From Mesaphorura yosii (lineage: Eukaryota > Arthropoda > Collembola > Poduromorpha > Tullbergiidae): 27,448 bases of DNA. Position 1 is the first letter of the stretch. Each line of letters starts with the position of its first letter. Under the pieces are notes generated by a model. It made no database searches. It was given only the letters and a program-made list of their open reading frames with translations, and had not been told where the DNA came from. Where the stretch lies: positions 1 through 27,448 of the forward strand of contig WIXG01000673.1 of the NCBI GenBank assembly GCA_009869945.1. Direction: 5' to 3'. Shown here piece by piece: positions 18,581 through 26,492 of the stretch. A program made the position numbers and the translations under genes.

Positions 18581-18807
18581 CCGTACCAATGTACACTGAT
18601 CTCCCTTTGCGACAATAATGGGGATGGGCTCATTGATAAAGAAGAGTTTGAACTCAACTCCTCTTGGAGCTGTTGCAGACTCATCACCTTCAAAGATTCC
18701 GCAAATCGTACAACGACTTTCTGGCGGAGGCGGATACAAACGAAGACGGTCAAGTGTGCGTTGAGGAAGCCGTGGCGTGGATGATGAAAAAGGAAACCGC
18801 GGCGTGA
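18581..18807 (+). pseudogene. EF-hand pair broken by a frameshift
   Basis: Two calcium-binding EF-hand loops lie in different plus-strand frames. The first is DNNGDGLIDKEE (18611-18646), followed by F. The second is DTNEDGQVCVEE (18733-18768), ending in a short tail and TGA at 18805-18807. The frame changes near 18651-18662, where ELN in frame one would continue as LLLELLQTHH in the other, so a one- or two-base indel explains the break. No intron of credible size fits between them. The upstream part of the gene is not recognisable. Likely a fragment of a calmodulin-like gene. Confidence 0.6.
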
Positions 18808-19012
18808 GACGTCTCGTGGCGGGTGGTCAACCTGTTTGAAATTTTCCTGATTTATTTCAATTAATTGACAGATTTTAATTTAATAAATGTGAGAGGCGTT
18901 CGAATTTTAATGCCAGATGTCAGTGACCGTGACCGAGGCTGATTTAATCAGCTCGATTGATTTATTTTAATAGCTAGCAATGATTAATTAGCATTAAGGA
19001 TTAATTTACTGT

Positions 19013-20362
19013 TTACTCCACCACGCAACTGCTGGGAACTTGAAACTGGACAGTGATGATCGTGTACGTCAAAATTAGACCGATGACTGTGCCCAGGAGC
19101 CCGTACGTGACCGAAAAGAGGTCGCCGGCCGATTTTATCGCCAGCTGATTGCAGGTCAGGTCCAAATTCAGCGCCGTCGCGATGCTCCCGCCGCAGGGAA
19201 GAATGTGCCCGTGGCTGCGTGTGACCTGCAACGCGACCCAGACGTAAAACTCAGTTGCGTTGGCGTGCCCGCGTGCGGCGAGGACGAACATGACCCACAT
19301 GCCCCCACTCCGCACCATGTAAATGGACAGCATCAGGAGCGTGATCCACCAGCTCATGCCGCCGCCCCGCACGAGGAAGGGGATCAGCCCGGACCAGATG
19401 GCGACGTTGGGGAAACCGACAAGGAAGGAGAAAAGCACGACGTGGCCGTACATTGCGTTCAGTGCGGACACCGCCGACTTGAGCGCCTCGTAGTGGGCCA
19501 ACACGCGGACGAAATGCAGGCCGGTCACGGCGCCGCCAGCGCCCTCTCGGTACAACTGCGTGAAATCACGCACGATTCGCGTGAAGAAGAGAGGGAAGAT
19601 CAGCTTCACCATCAGGCCCCAATATCGCGCGTAGTAGCGGGGCAGAATCAGTGCCCAATGCAGCACGCGGAAGGCCTGCTGCAGGGCGAGCACGTTCGGG
19701 TGGTCGCCGTCACCGTCATCGCCGCCGACGGGCTTCAATTTGATCGCGCATTCTTCGACCTGGTCGTTGCAGGCGCAGAAGATTCCGACGAGGAGCACGA
19801 CCCACATTTGTACTCGGACTTTCCTGCTACCACTGGAAGCACTCTTTCCATTTCCCGTGAATGCGCATACGCTTGCCTGGAGCTCCGCGACGCGCTGCTG
19901 AAACCGCAGGAGCTCCACCTGCTTACACCAGAACGTGTACGACGTGAGGACAACGAGTGAGGGAGTCACAACCTGCTTCATAATCTTCAGAGCGATCAGG
20001 AGTGAGCTGGTTACAGCAGCGACAGGCACAGCGCTCCCGCCGGCGGCGAGTCCGACTCTCTCCACGTCGTAGTACGTGGCCCAGTCGACGAGCCATACCC
20101 GAACAAGGTTCTCGAGCATCACCAGCGCCGTGACCAGCCCGCACGCGAACTGCTGCAGGCAGCTGCGTGTGATTCGAATGCGGCACGCCCCGCCACCCGC
20201 GCCCTCGACAGTTGCCGGGTCGACGTGGAGCTTGTACGGACACACGAGCAAGTAGTATCCGAGATTCGTGGGCAGGAAGGAGAAATAGCGAAGATACATT
20301 TTGTGTACAGAATGCAGTGCAGTGCGATTCGATTGGATTCGACGGTGAGAATCGACTGACAT
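19013..20362 (-). CDS. Gustatory receptor 2, intronless
   Basis: Second gustatory-receptor-family chemoreceptor, 449 aa from the ATG at 20362; an ATG at 20299 (428 aa, MYLRYFSF) is an equally possible start, and the open frame further upstream begins only at a TTG. Several hydrophobic helices are spread along the protein. The C-terminus has TYTIITVQF (432-440), an exact match to the GR signature, preceded by ALNLDLTCNQLAI, the counterpart of MALSMDMNSNQIAL in receptor 1. The N-terminal FSFLPTNLGYYLL also aligns with receptor 1 (FKFPLNLGYGLC). Receptor 1 has two introns and this copy has none, which suggests intron loss or an origin by retroposition. It is followed on the same strand, upstream, by the dehydrogenase at 20641. 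The ligand is unknown. Confidence 0.82.
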   Translation of the reverse strand: MSVDSHRRIQSNRTALHSVHKMYLRYFSFLPTNLGYYLLVCPYKLHVDPATVEGAGGGACRIRITRSCLQQFACGLVTALVMLENLVRVWLVDWATYYDVERVGLAAGGSAVPVAAVTSSLLIALKIMKQVVTPSLVVLTSYTFWCKQVELLRFQQRVAELQASVCAFTGNGKSASSGSRKVRVQMWVVLLVGIFCACNDQVEECAIKLKPVGGDDGDGDHPNVLALQQAFRVLHWALILPRYYARYWGLMVKLIFPLFFTRIVRDFTQLYREGAGGAVTGLHFVRVLAHYEALKSAVSALNAMYGHVVLFSFLVGFPNVAIWSGLIPFLVRGGGMSWWITLLMLSIYMVRSGGMWVMFVLAARGHANATEFYVWVALQVTRSHGHILPCGGSIATALNLDLTCNQLAIKSAGDLFSVTYGLLGTVIGLILTYTIITVQFQVPSSCVVE

Positions 20363-20483
20363 TGAACCTTGAATTATGACACTGACACCCTGCCTATTCG
20401 GTGACTCCACTCGTGAACTTCGCACCGGTGTCAATATTTACTATTCATGCAATTACTTTGTGAGTTAAGTGCAATTAAGTTGA

Positions 20484-20587
20484 GTTATTAATATAATGCA
20501 TCAATTTATTGCCTGCTGACAAGATGATTTATTACAAGAGCTGAATTTAGAAGAGCTCAGTACTTAATTAAGCTTGAAACTCCACCG
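20484..20587. repeat. Diverged copy of the fungalysin 3' end, downstream of the dehydrogenase
   Basis: About 100 bp align with 21848-21946, sharing ATAATGCATCAATTTATTGC, the segment GCTGAATTTAG and AATTAAGCTT. On the minus strand the aligned end of the fungalysin frame (P-A-E-C-E-A-stop) corresponds here to P-V-E-F-Q-A-stop. The poly(A) signal is kept (AATAAA on the minus strand, 20510-20505) and probably serves the dehydrogenase mRNA. Confidence 0.75.
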
Positions 20588-20640
20588 GACTCCGGACGTT
20601 GGTCGAACGTTTCCTGCCCTCTGTTTAACCCGCCACTAAC

Positions 20641-21402
20641 TCACCACTTTTCGACGAAGGGCCGTAAATCCAACTCGTGTGTCCAGGCTGATCTCGGTTG
20701 CTTATGTAAATGTACGTAATTCGCCGCAATGTCGTCTGGTCTGAGCAAGGCACCTTGTTGGGCAAGTGCGTTCGCCTTCTCCCCCAAAAAGGACCGAAGC
20801 CGGGATCCGTCGACCATTCCATCGACGATGATGTGAGCCACATGAATTCCTTTGGGATCCAGCTCTCGAGCCATTGCTTGCGCCAAACCACGCAGTGCAA
20901 ACTTCCCGCTTGCGAATGCTCCGAAGCCTGACCCACCACGTACGCTCGCCGTAGCGCCGGTGAATAGAATTGTGCCCGACCCCCGCTGGGCCATACCACG
21001 AGCGACTTCTCGACCAACCAGGAATCCAGAAAAGCAGCACGTATCCCAAAGGTCTCGGAATGCAGCCGACGTCGTTTCCAGAATTGAAGCCTGAGCAAAA
21101 GTAGCCGCGTTGAAGACAGCCACTTCGATGGGCCCGACGGTGGTCTCGATCTCCTTCACGAGGGACACCACGAGCTCTTCTTTGCGTGAGTCGACTCCAA
21201 AAGCGTGCACCGCACCGCCGGCTTCGGTTATTTCCTTGACGAGCGGCTTCAGCTTCTCCTTTTCACGTCGTACAGCACAAATTGTGTATCCTTCAGCCGC
21301 AAATGCTTTGGACAGGGCGGATCCAATCCCGTCACCTGCCCCGATTATGAGTGCCACTGCATTTCGCGCCTTGGTGGCTGCAATCGAAGCTGAGGATGTC
21401 AT
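20641..21402 (-). CDS. Short-chain dehydrogenase/reductase with Phe at the catalytic Tyr position, intronless
   Basis: NAD(P)-dependent classical SDR fold, 253 aa from the true ATG at 21402 (the open frame before it begins at a GTG). The nucleotide-binding turn is GAGDGIG (21-27), and NAA (98-100) stands where NAG is usual. Catalytic Ser is S153 in GATASVRGG. The YxxxK motif reads F163-A-S-G-K167, so the general-acid Tyr is missing while the Lys is kept. The surrounding AKFALRxLAQ-type context and HVAHIIVDG (188-196) resemble a bacterial and fungal SDR subfamily I recall as sharing this Phe, so it is probably ancestral to the subfamily. Activity may be altered or use another residue. The gene has no introns and sits beside a fungal-type protease gene, which fits horizontal acquisition. 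The substrate is unknown. Its 3' flank is a duplicate of the fungalysin 3' end. Confidence 0.88.
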   Translation of the reverse strand: MTSSASIAATKARNAVALIIGAGDGIGSALSKAFAAEGYTICAVRREKEKLKPLVKEITEAGGAVHAFGVDSRKEELVVSLVKEIETTVGPIEVAVFNAATFAQASILETTSAAFRDLWDTCCFSGFLVGREVARGMAQRGSGTILFTGATASVRGGSGFGAFASGKFALRGLAQAMARELDPKGIHVAHIIVDGMVDGSRLRSFLGEKANALAQQGALLRPDDIAANYVHLHKQPRSAWTHELDLRPFVEKW

Positions 21403-21847
21403 TTTGCAGTTTGAACTTTGCACAGTTGTGGAATGAAGACACTGTAAATTAAAACACCACCTTTAGTGATCAATTAATAATACAGTGTAGAGGCGGTCGG
21501 CGAGATCGTGGCGGAGGTCGGAGCTAAGTTTCTTACTTACGAGAGCAGGAGTTGTAGAATTGTAGTTATTCGTTCTTCGATGTAAGTTGCTGACCACTGA
21601 CTGACTGAGAAGAGAATTGATTTTGTAACCGGTTTTATGCGAGCTGAGCTGAATCAAGGCAAAAGTCACGAGTTTGAAATTGAGCATCATCAGTCCAGTT
21701 CACGATCACGTGCAGCACGTTACCTGCGATGATGCAAGTAAAAGTCGAAAGTACGAAGTACAAAAGTCTCTCCCATGTCGCAGAATCACGTTCGCCACTC
21801 GCAATGCCACGCAACGACACAAAAAACCAAGGCCATAATGCAATTAG

Positions 21848-21946
21848 TTGTTAATTAGCATAATGCATCAATTTATTGCCTACTGACAAGACGTGATACA
21901 AGAATAGCTGAATTTAGTGTTTGAATTAAGCTTCACACTCCGCTGG
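21848..21946. repeat. Fungalysin stop codon and 3' UTR, partner of the repeat at 20484
   Basis: This segment contains the last codons of fungalysin, its stop (21928-21926) and the poly(A) signal (AATAAA on the minus strand, 21877-21872, 48 nt after the stop). It aligns with 20484-20587 in the same orientation, at roughly three in four positions by eye. Confidence 0.75.
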
Positions 21947-23836
21947 CAAGTCGAAGGCTTCAACACCCGTCCAAGACGGTCCCCAGTTGGTCCCGCCCAC
22001 AGCGCTCACGCCAACTCCTCGCTTCGCGAATCCCCGCCAGAGGGCGCACTTGTACCACCCGCCGTAAGTCAGCTGGTCCGCCTGGAGAATGGCATCACGA
22101 GCCTGGACGAAATTCGGAGAGCACGGCTGGAGCTTCATGCCATCAATGAGCAGCTGAATGAAGACGATGTTTCCAGCCGGCGAGCGCGCGTTGAACCAGT
22201 TGCTGTCGAAGCCGTACTGGTCCACAAGGTTCCAGTAAACCTCGTACAGCGTCACAGCCCAGACTTCGCCGACGCGGTGCACGCGAGCGTAGTCCGGATC
22301 GGAGATGAACACGTACGTCGATGGGTTCGTGTTCATATTCGTCGAGTAAATGTAATTCCGGATCCCGTTGGGGTTCCCGTTCGCGTAGCCGCCCATGTTG
22401 AAGTTGAGCGCCCTCGTCGAGCTGCTGTTGGTCCGGATGACCGTCGCGATGATGTCGCCCCAGCCTTCGCCCATACCACCCGGCTCGTGCGTGTTGAGGC
22501 AGCCGACGTTCGTCGGCCCGCCTGTCAGACGTATGCTCAGCCCGTGCCCGTACTCGTGCACGATTATCCCACCGTCGAGGTCTCCGTCCCTCCGCGGAGT
22601 GCCTGTCCACAGGTACATTCTCATGCGGCCTTCGAGCCCGTCGCGTGGCGTGTAGAAGTTCGCATTGTTCATTCCACCACCGTCCTGGGCGAAGGTGATG
22701 ACGGGGTCATTTGCGGCTCCACCACGGTCGAAATTGTTCCGCTGGAAGTTGCCGGACTCCTCATCGAAGCCGTAGACGTAAAAGAAGTCGTGGATCATGT
22801 TGCTCATGTAGAAAAGGTTCGTGATGGCCACGTCTTTGTACTCGAGCGGGTCGAGGTTGAGGTTGAGCGGGAAATCAAAGTTGAGGGCCACGCCCCCATC
22901 TGGTCGATACTTGTTCGTGTAGTCTGTGTCCCCAATCGGGTTCTCTGACGCGTGCACGTTGTTGCCCTGCGTGTTGGTAAAATTCTGCCCGAGAATCCCT
23001 TGGCTGTGCCAGCCGAAGGGCGAGGCGACGGGGTGGGCGGGGTCGTCGATAAGTTCACGGGGGCCGTCGGAGGGGTCGTTGATCCCAAAGGGGAATACGT
23101 TGTACGTCGAGGCGCGGGAGACGAGGTCGTGCAGGTACAGAACGTCTCCAGTCTCGGAGTCGACGGCAGCGTCGAAGATGCTGTCGGAGCCGTCGGCCAT
23201 CTCGACCATTTCGAGCTCCCAAACGAGACGCAGTTCTCCGGTCGAAGTCTGTATGTACTTCTGGTTGGCTTGGATCGGCTTGTCGGCGACGAACGGAGCT
23301 CCTGCGCCGGAGACGGTGTACGAATTCGGGCTGGAGGCGGTCGCCTGCAGCGTGGCGGTAACCGCCCCTGCTCCTCCGGTGATGAATTTCATAAATGCCG
23401 CGACGGCGTCAGACGCCGAAAATTTCGTACCAGATGGAATGGCTACTGTTGCAACAGCGCCCTTGAAGAAAGAGCTGCCGGCCGACACGACGCGGTGCCC
23501 CGCGTCCACGTTGACGTTGGCTACTCCGTTCAGAACGTCGAGGCCATGCACCACCTGCTGCAGGTAGACGTGTGTGACGCCGTTGCGCTTGTTGACATGC
23601 GAGCTGGAGACTCGAATGGAGTCCAGCGGCACGGCCTCCTCCGTCTCGAGACTCGCGTGGAGCCTCGCGACTTGGATCGGGTCAGTCTGGGCGAGGCGCA
23701 ACCCATCGATCAGCTGAGCCGGGTGCGTGCTGTAAGTCTGGGGAATGATGGGGTTGAAGGGTTCCACCGCTTGCGGTGCGGGGGCGGGAGCCGCCAGGAC
23801 CCCGACGGCGAGTAGCAGCACAGAAAATACCTTCAT
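21926..23836 (-). CDS. Secreted M36 fungalysin metalloprotease, intronless
   Basis: Zinc endopeptidase of MEROPS family M36 (fungalysin), a secreted protease typical of fungi that degrade protein-rich material. The protein is 636 aa from ATG 23836; an upstream in-frame ATG at 23920 would put 28 polar residues before the signal peptide and is rejected. Residues 1-16 are a signal peptide (MKVFSVLLLAVGVLAA). The FTP-type propeptide lies about 65-120 and a PepSY-like part about 130-235. The catalytic domain begins about 245. The zinc site is HEYGH (427-431) with the third ligand Glu 457 in GGMGEGWGD; many fungal members have HEYTH here. Also seen are RLTGGPTN (436-443) and GEVWA (523-527). All catalytic residues are intact and no stop or intron interrupts it. 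M36 is rare in animals, so transfer from a fungus is likely. It is a single open frame of GC-rich codons in AT-rich flanks. Confidence 0.94.
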   Translation of the reverse strand: MKVFSVLLLAVGVLAAPAPAPQAVEPFNPIIPQTYSTHPAQLIDGLRLAQTDPIQVARLHASLETEEAVPLDSIRVSSSHVNKRNGVTHVYLQQVVHGLDVLNGVANVNVDAGHRVVSAGSSFFKGAVATVAIPSGTKFSASDAVAAFMKFITGGAGAVTATLQATASSPNSYTVSGAGAPFVADKPIQANQKYIQTSTGELRLVWELEMVEMADGSDSIFDAAVDSETGDVLYLHDLVSRASTYNVFPFGINDPSDGPRELIDDPAHPVASPFGWHSQGILGQNFTNTQGNNVHASENPIGDTDYTNKYRPDGGVALNFDFPLNLNLDPLEYKDVAITNLFYMSNMIHDFFYVYGFDEESGNFQRNNFDRGGAANDPVITFAQDGGGMNNANFYTPRDGLEGRMRMYLWTGTPRRDGDLDGGIIVHEYGHGLSIRLTGGPTNVGCLNTHEPGGMGEGWGDIIATVIRTNSSSTRALNFNMGGYANGNPNGIRNYIYSTNMNTNPSTYVFISDPDYARVHRVGEVWAVTLYEVYWNLVDQYGFDSNWFNARSPAGNIVFIQLLIDGMKLQPCSPNFVQARDAILQADQLTYGGWYKCALWRGFAKRGVGVSAVGGTNWGPSWTGVEAFDLPAECEA

Positions 23837-23858
23837 CGTGGATCGCAGCGAAGAGAAA

Positions 23859-23893
23859 TGAAGCCAGACATTGTCTCTCGCATTGATTTTATG
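23859..23893 (-). promoter_or_regulatory. Putative core promoter of fungalysin
   Basis: On the minus strand CATAAAATC (23893-23885) lies about 32 nt before TTCATT, an initiator-like site with its A at 23859. This would give a 5' UTR of about 22 nt and exclude the upstream ATG at 23920, which supports the start at 23836. The match is modest. Confidence 0.45.
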
Positions 23894-25105
23894 CCACGCG
23901 CCGTCGCGCAGGGCAATCATAAGCGCGCAAGTTCAAGTGCTCCATGTCAAATGAGAGTGGAAAGTTAAGGTGTTCGGTAATATGGTCTGACTCTTGACAT
24001 TGACGGCTCATGGCTTACGACACGGGGAATTTTTTCTATTGTGGCTGAGCCTGAGTCTGATATGGGAACGCCAGGCTTACGACACTTCTGGTATTGCCCA
24101 ACGTTAAACCTAAACCAAGCTTATCCCTGCCTGATCCATGCCTGCGCCGCGCCATGTCACGCCAAAGCGACTTGTTCGTGGTCACGTCTGCAGCGCACAT
24201 CATCAGATGACCTGACCGATGACAGCTGAAGAGCAGCACCACTCACCGACCTGACTGAGCGCTTTACCATTCAGAAGGTTAGATAAAGAACAATGGATAA
24301 ATTCCCAGCTCGCTGGTGGGGATTAGCAAGCAATTATCGATTAGCGGTGAAATCGGTGTCGTAACTCTTATTGAACCCACCATTAAGCTAAGTTAAGTTA
24401 TGCTCGCTACGCCTCTGCACTGTGCGCAGAATGTTTATGGGCTTCTCATGCAAGTAGATTGTACTTTCCCAAACGCTACGTGTTCCTTCAAGGTCACGTG
24501 AACCGCTCTCAGAAGTATAAAATCCAGTCGCACCAAGTCGAAGTTCGATAATACTAAGTCAATTGAAGCGTTTGTATCATGCAGGGTCAATGTTTGGTTG
24601 AGTTGTTCAATCTTAAGCTTCACCGGCAGCACTGTCAAAGATAATTTATTTCCAATCGAGGTAGCCTACTCTTCGCGTTGAATGCAATTGACTTGGTTTT
24701 ATGGTCCGCGTTCGTCAGCGCCAGCTCCTCCAGCCCAGTTGCATGCTGCAGGATAAACTCCAAAACTTCGAGATAGGCGCTGTTTAGTGTCCACGGACTC
24801 TAGCCCATGAGGGCATAGGAAGGATGGCGTATAATGGACGATTAATTCACATGGGATCGGCTTTTGTGCTCGCAAAGCGTGGCGAGATGCGAGCATGCTG
24901 GGTGGTCTGGCACGAAGCGTGCCCCCGTTCCATTCTCGCCTTTGTGAAGAGGAGAGTTGTGTGCTGCGCTGGAGTTTTGTTCAATTTTTTTTGAGAGCTG
25001 AAAAAATGTAATAAAATAATTTGAATTAAGAATTTCGGAGCATGGTTTCATTTTTTTGCGTGATATCGAACACGTTGACACGGTTCTCGGGTAGAGAACC
25101 GTCCC
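23894..25105. other. Intergenic DNA right of fungalysin
   Basis: I see no gene I can support. The phrase GGCTTACGACAC occurs twice (near 24012 and 24075). A promoter-like site is at 24494-24522. Open frames up to 79 codons occur but have no recognisable content. Confidence 0.5.
24494..24522 (+). promoter_or_regulatory. Orphan promoter-like site: palindromic E-box plus TATA box
   Basis: TCACGTGA (24494-24501), a palindromic E-box, is followed 14 bp later by TATAAAA (24516-24522). The first ATG downstream (24579) opens a frame of only 21 codons, ending at 24644. The true product, if any, is unknown; a spliced gene with a short first exon or a non-coding RNA are both possible. Confidence 0.35.
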
Positions 25106-25805
25106 TCAACAGGCGCCATGCCAGCAGGCTCTGCCGCCGTACTCGATACGCTTCAAGTTCGGAATTTCGGTGAGGTTCCCCGTTGCTGCTGCCGCCTGAA
25201 GTTTTCTGCGTAGGCTTTGCCTACATTCTCGTAGTAGGGGTGCAGGTTCATAGCGCCAGCGGTTGAAATTTATTGTGAGGGCTTCGAGATTCGGCGTCCG
25301 CTCAAACACGACCTGCAGAATAATGTCGATATCGAACCCCGCCATGTACCAACCAGAGTCCAGGGGCAGACTCTTGATTGAAGCTCAAAGAAGTCGTTGC
25401 AATCCGCCCGGCGAACGGTTGGGTGGCAGATCCGATAGCGGGAAAAAGGAATCATGGAGGCGGACGACATGAGCGGTGTAACAGCTCAGCGTACGGCCGC
25501 CGTGTCTGCAGTACATGAAATTGTGCAGGAAGATTGGCTCTTGCTTCTTGGTGGCGGTGATTTCAGGCACGAAAATCCGGTTCCAGACTGTGCAGGCTCC
25601 TTGCAAACGCAGGAGACACTCGACGGGAAGTAATTTTGAGATCTTGACCATAATCTATCGAAACCGGATTATGTATAGGGTAATTAAATCGCTCGGGTAA
25701 GGCAATTACAAAGTAAAAGAATTTGGCACTTACTAATTCGTTCGATAACACGAGCCTTGATGCCCGACGGATGTCAGGATCTGCGTCGTCTGTTTGGTTG
25801 TCCAT
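25106..25805 (-). pseudogene. F-box/leucine-rich-repeat gene with in-frame TGA
   Basis: Exon 1 (25805-25734, 24 codons, ending LSNEL) joins exon 2 at 25654 through a 79-bp GT..AG intron, phase 0. The joined protein has an F-box: LSNELIMVKISKLLPVECLL, then LQGACTVWNRIF. F-box proteins bind Skp1 in SCF ubiquitin ligases. The frame continues to GGLQRLL and meets TGA at 25387-25385. The same frame then continues open for 92 codons with LRR-like text (ERTPNLEALTI, IPNLKRIEYGG) to a stop at 25108-25106. This is about 210 residues in all, short for the class. I read it as a recent pseudogene. A hidden intron skipping the TGA (for example GTACGC near 25492 to CTGCAG near 25318) or a truncated product are alternatives. 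Confidence 0.6.
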
Positions 25806-26153
25806 TGAAATTTGCGTGTGCTGGAGCCTTTTCCAAATTTAAGCTTTAATTTCGAGCTTAATTAGCGATTATGTCTTTCCTGTAAAAACCAACTACCAAC
25901 TAAGCGGCCGGGAAAACCCGTCGTATCCGTCTTGTTTTATGCTACCAATTGTCTGCTTTGTGGAATGTGGAGTCAGCTTGCCTTGTGTAATGAAAAGATA
26001 AGACTTACTGCTATCCCTTGATGTGGTGCACCTTCGCTGGTAGCTGGAAAATATGGAGGGAGAAATCACTCAAAATACATGAAAGTGAGTCTGCACTTGA
26101 AATCGTTGCATCTGCCTGCTTTCATATACGATTGCACTTGCTCAAGTGCAAAT
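25806..26153. other. Intergenic AT-rich DNA
   Basis: Upstream flank of the F-box gene. No coding or regulatory feature stands out until the tandem repeat begins. Confidence 0.5.
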
Positions 26154-26213
26154 CTGCACTTGTATTTCAGGTGCACATCTGCACTTGGATTTCAGGTGCA
26201 CATCTGCACTTGG
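26154..26213. repeat. 25-bp tandem repeat with self-complementary words
   Basis: CTGCACTTGTATTTCAGGTGCACAT (26154-26178) is followed by a copy with one change (26179-26203) and a partial third copy (26204-26213). A related sequence precedes it: GCACTTGCTCAAGTGC at 26134-26149 is an inverted repeat of the same CACTTG word. Confidence 0.85.
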
Positions 26214-26492
26214 AAATTGTTGGAAGCTTAGATTCAATGAGTGCAAGGAAAATGCTTATGTTTTCTTAAGCAGTTCGGGAAACTAACATTTACGAAATAA
26301 GGGGACAATGTTTTACTCACAGACATATGCACAGCCGAACTAAAGGAAAGAATAAGTTAATTCTAAATATTCAAGTGATTTGAAGTTACTGATAAATTGG
26401 GAATTCAGTAAGGCAGAACAAGATTATAGGAGCGGCGCCGCAAATTAAGGCAAAGCAATTATGTCATCATGGATGCAGCTCGTGGCAATTAG

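Noticed and set aside
19205..19960. 251-codon plus-strand open frame, rich in His, Asp and Glu
   Set aside because: Antisense to gustatory receptor 2, whose helices and C-terminal signature are clear on the minus strand.
21917..22948. 343-codon plus-strand open frame antisense to fungalysin
   Set aside because: It is an antisense shadow of GC-rich codons; the opposite strand encodes an unmistakable M36 protease, and the antisense text has no domain.
22952..23815. 287-codon plus-strand open frame
   Set aside because: Also antisense to fungalysin (propeptide region), with Val- and Gly-rich text typical of a shadow frame.
23836..23920. Upstream in-frame ATG (23920) as the fungalysin start
   Set aside because: It would place 28 polar residues before a perfect signal peptide and lies upstream of the likely TATA box.
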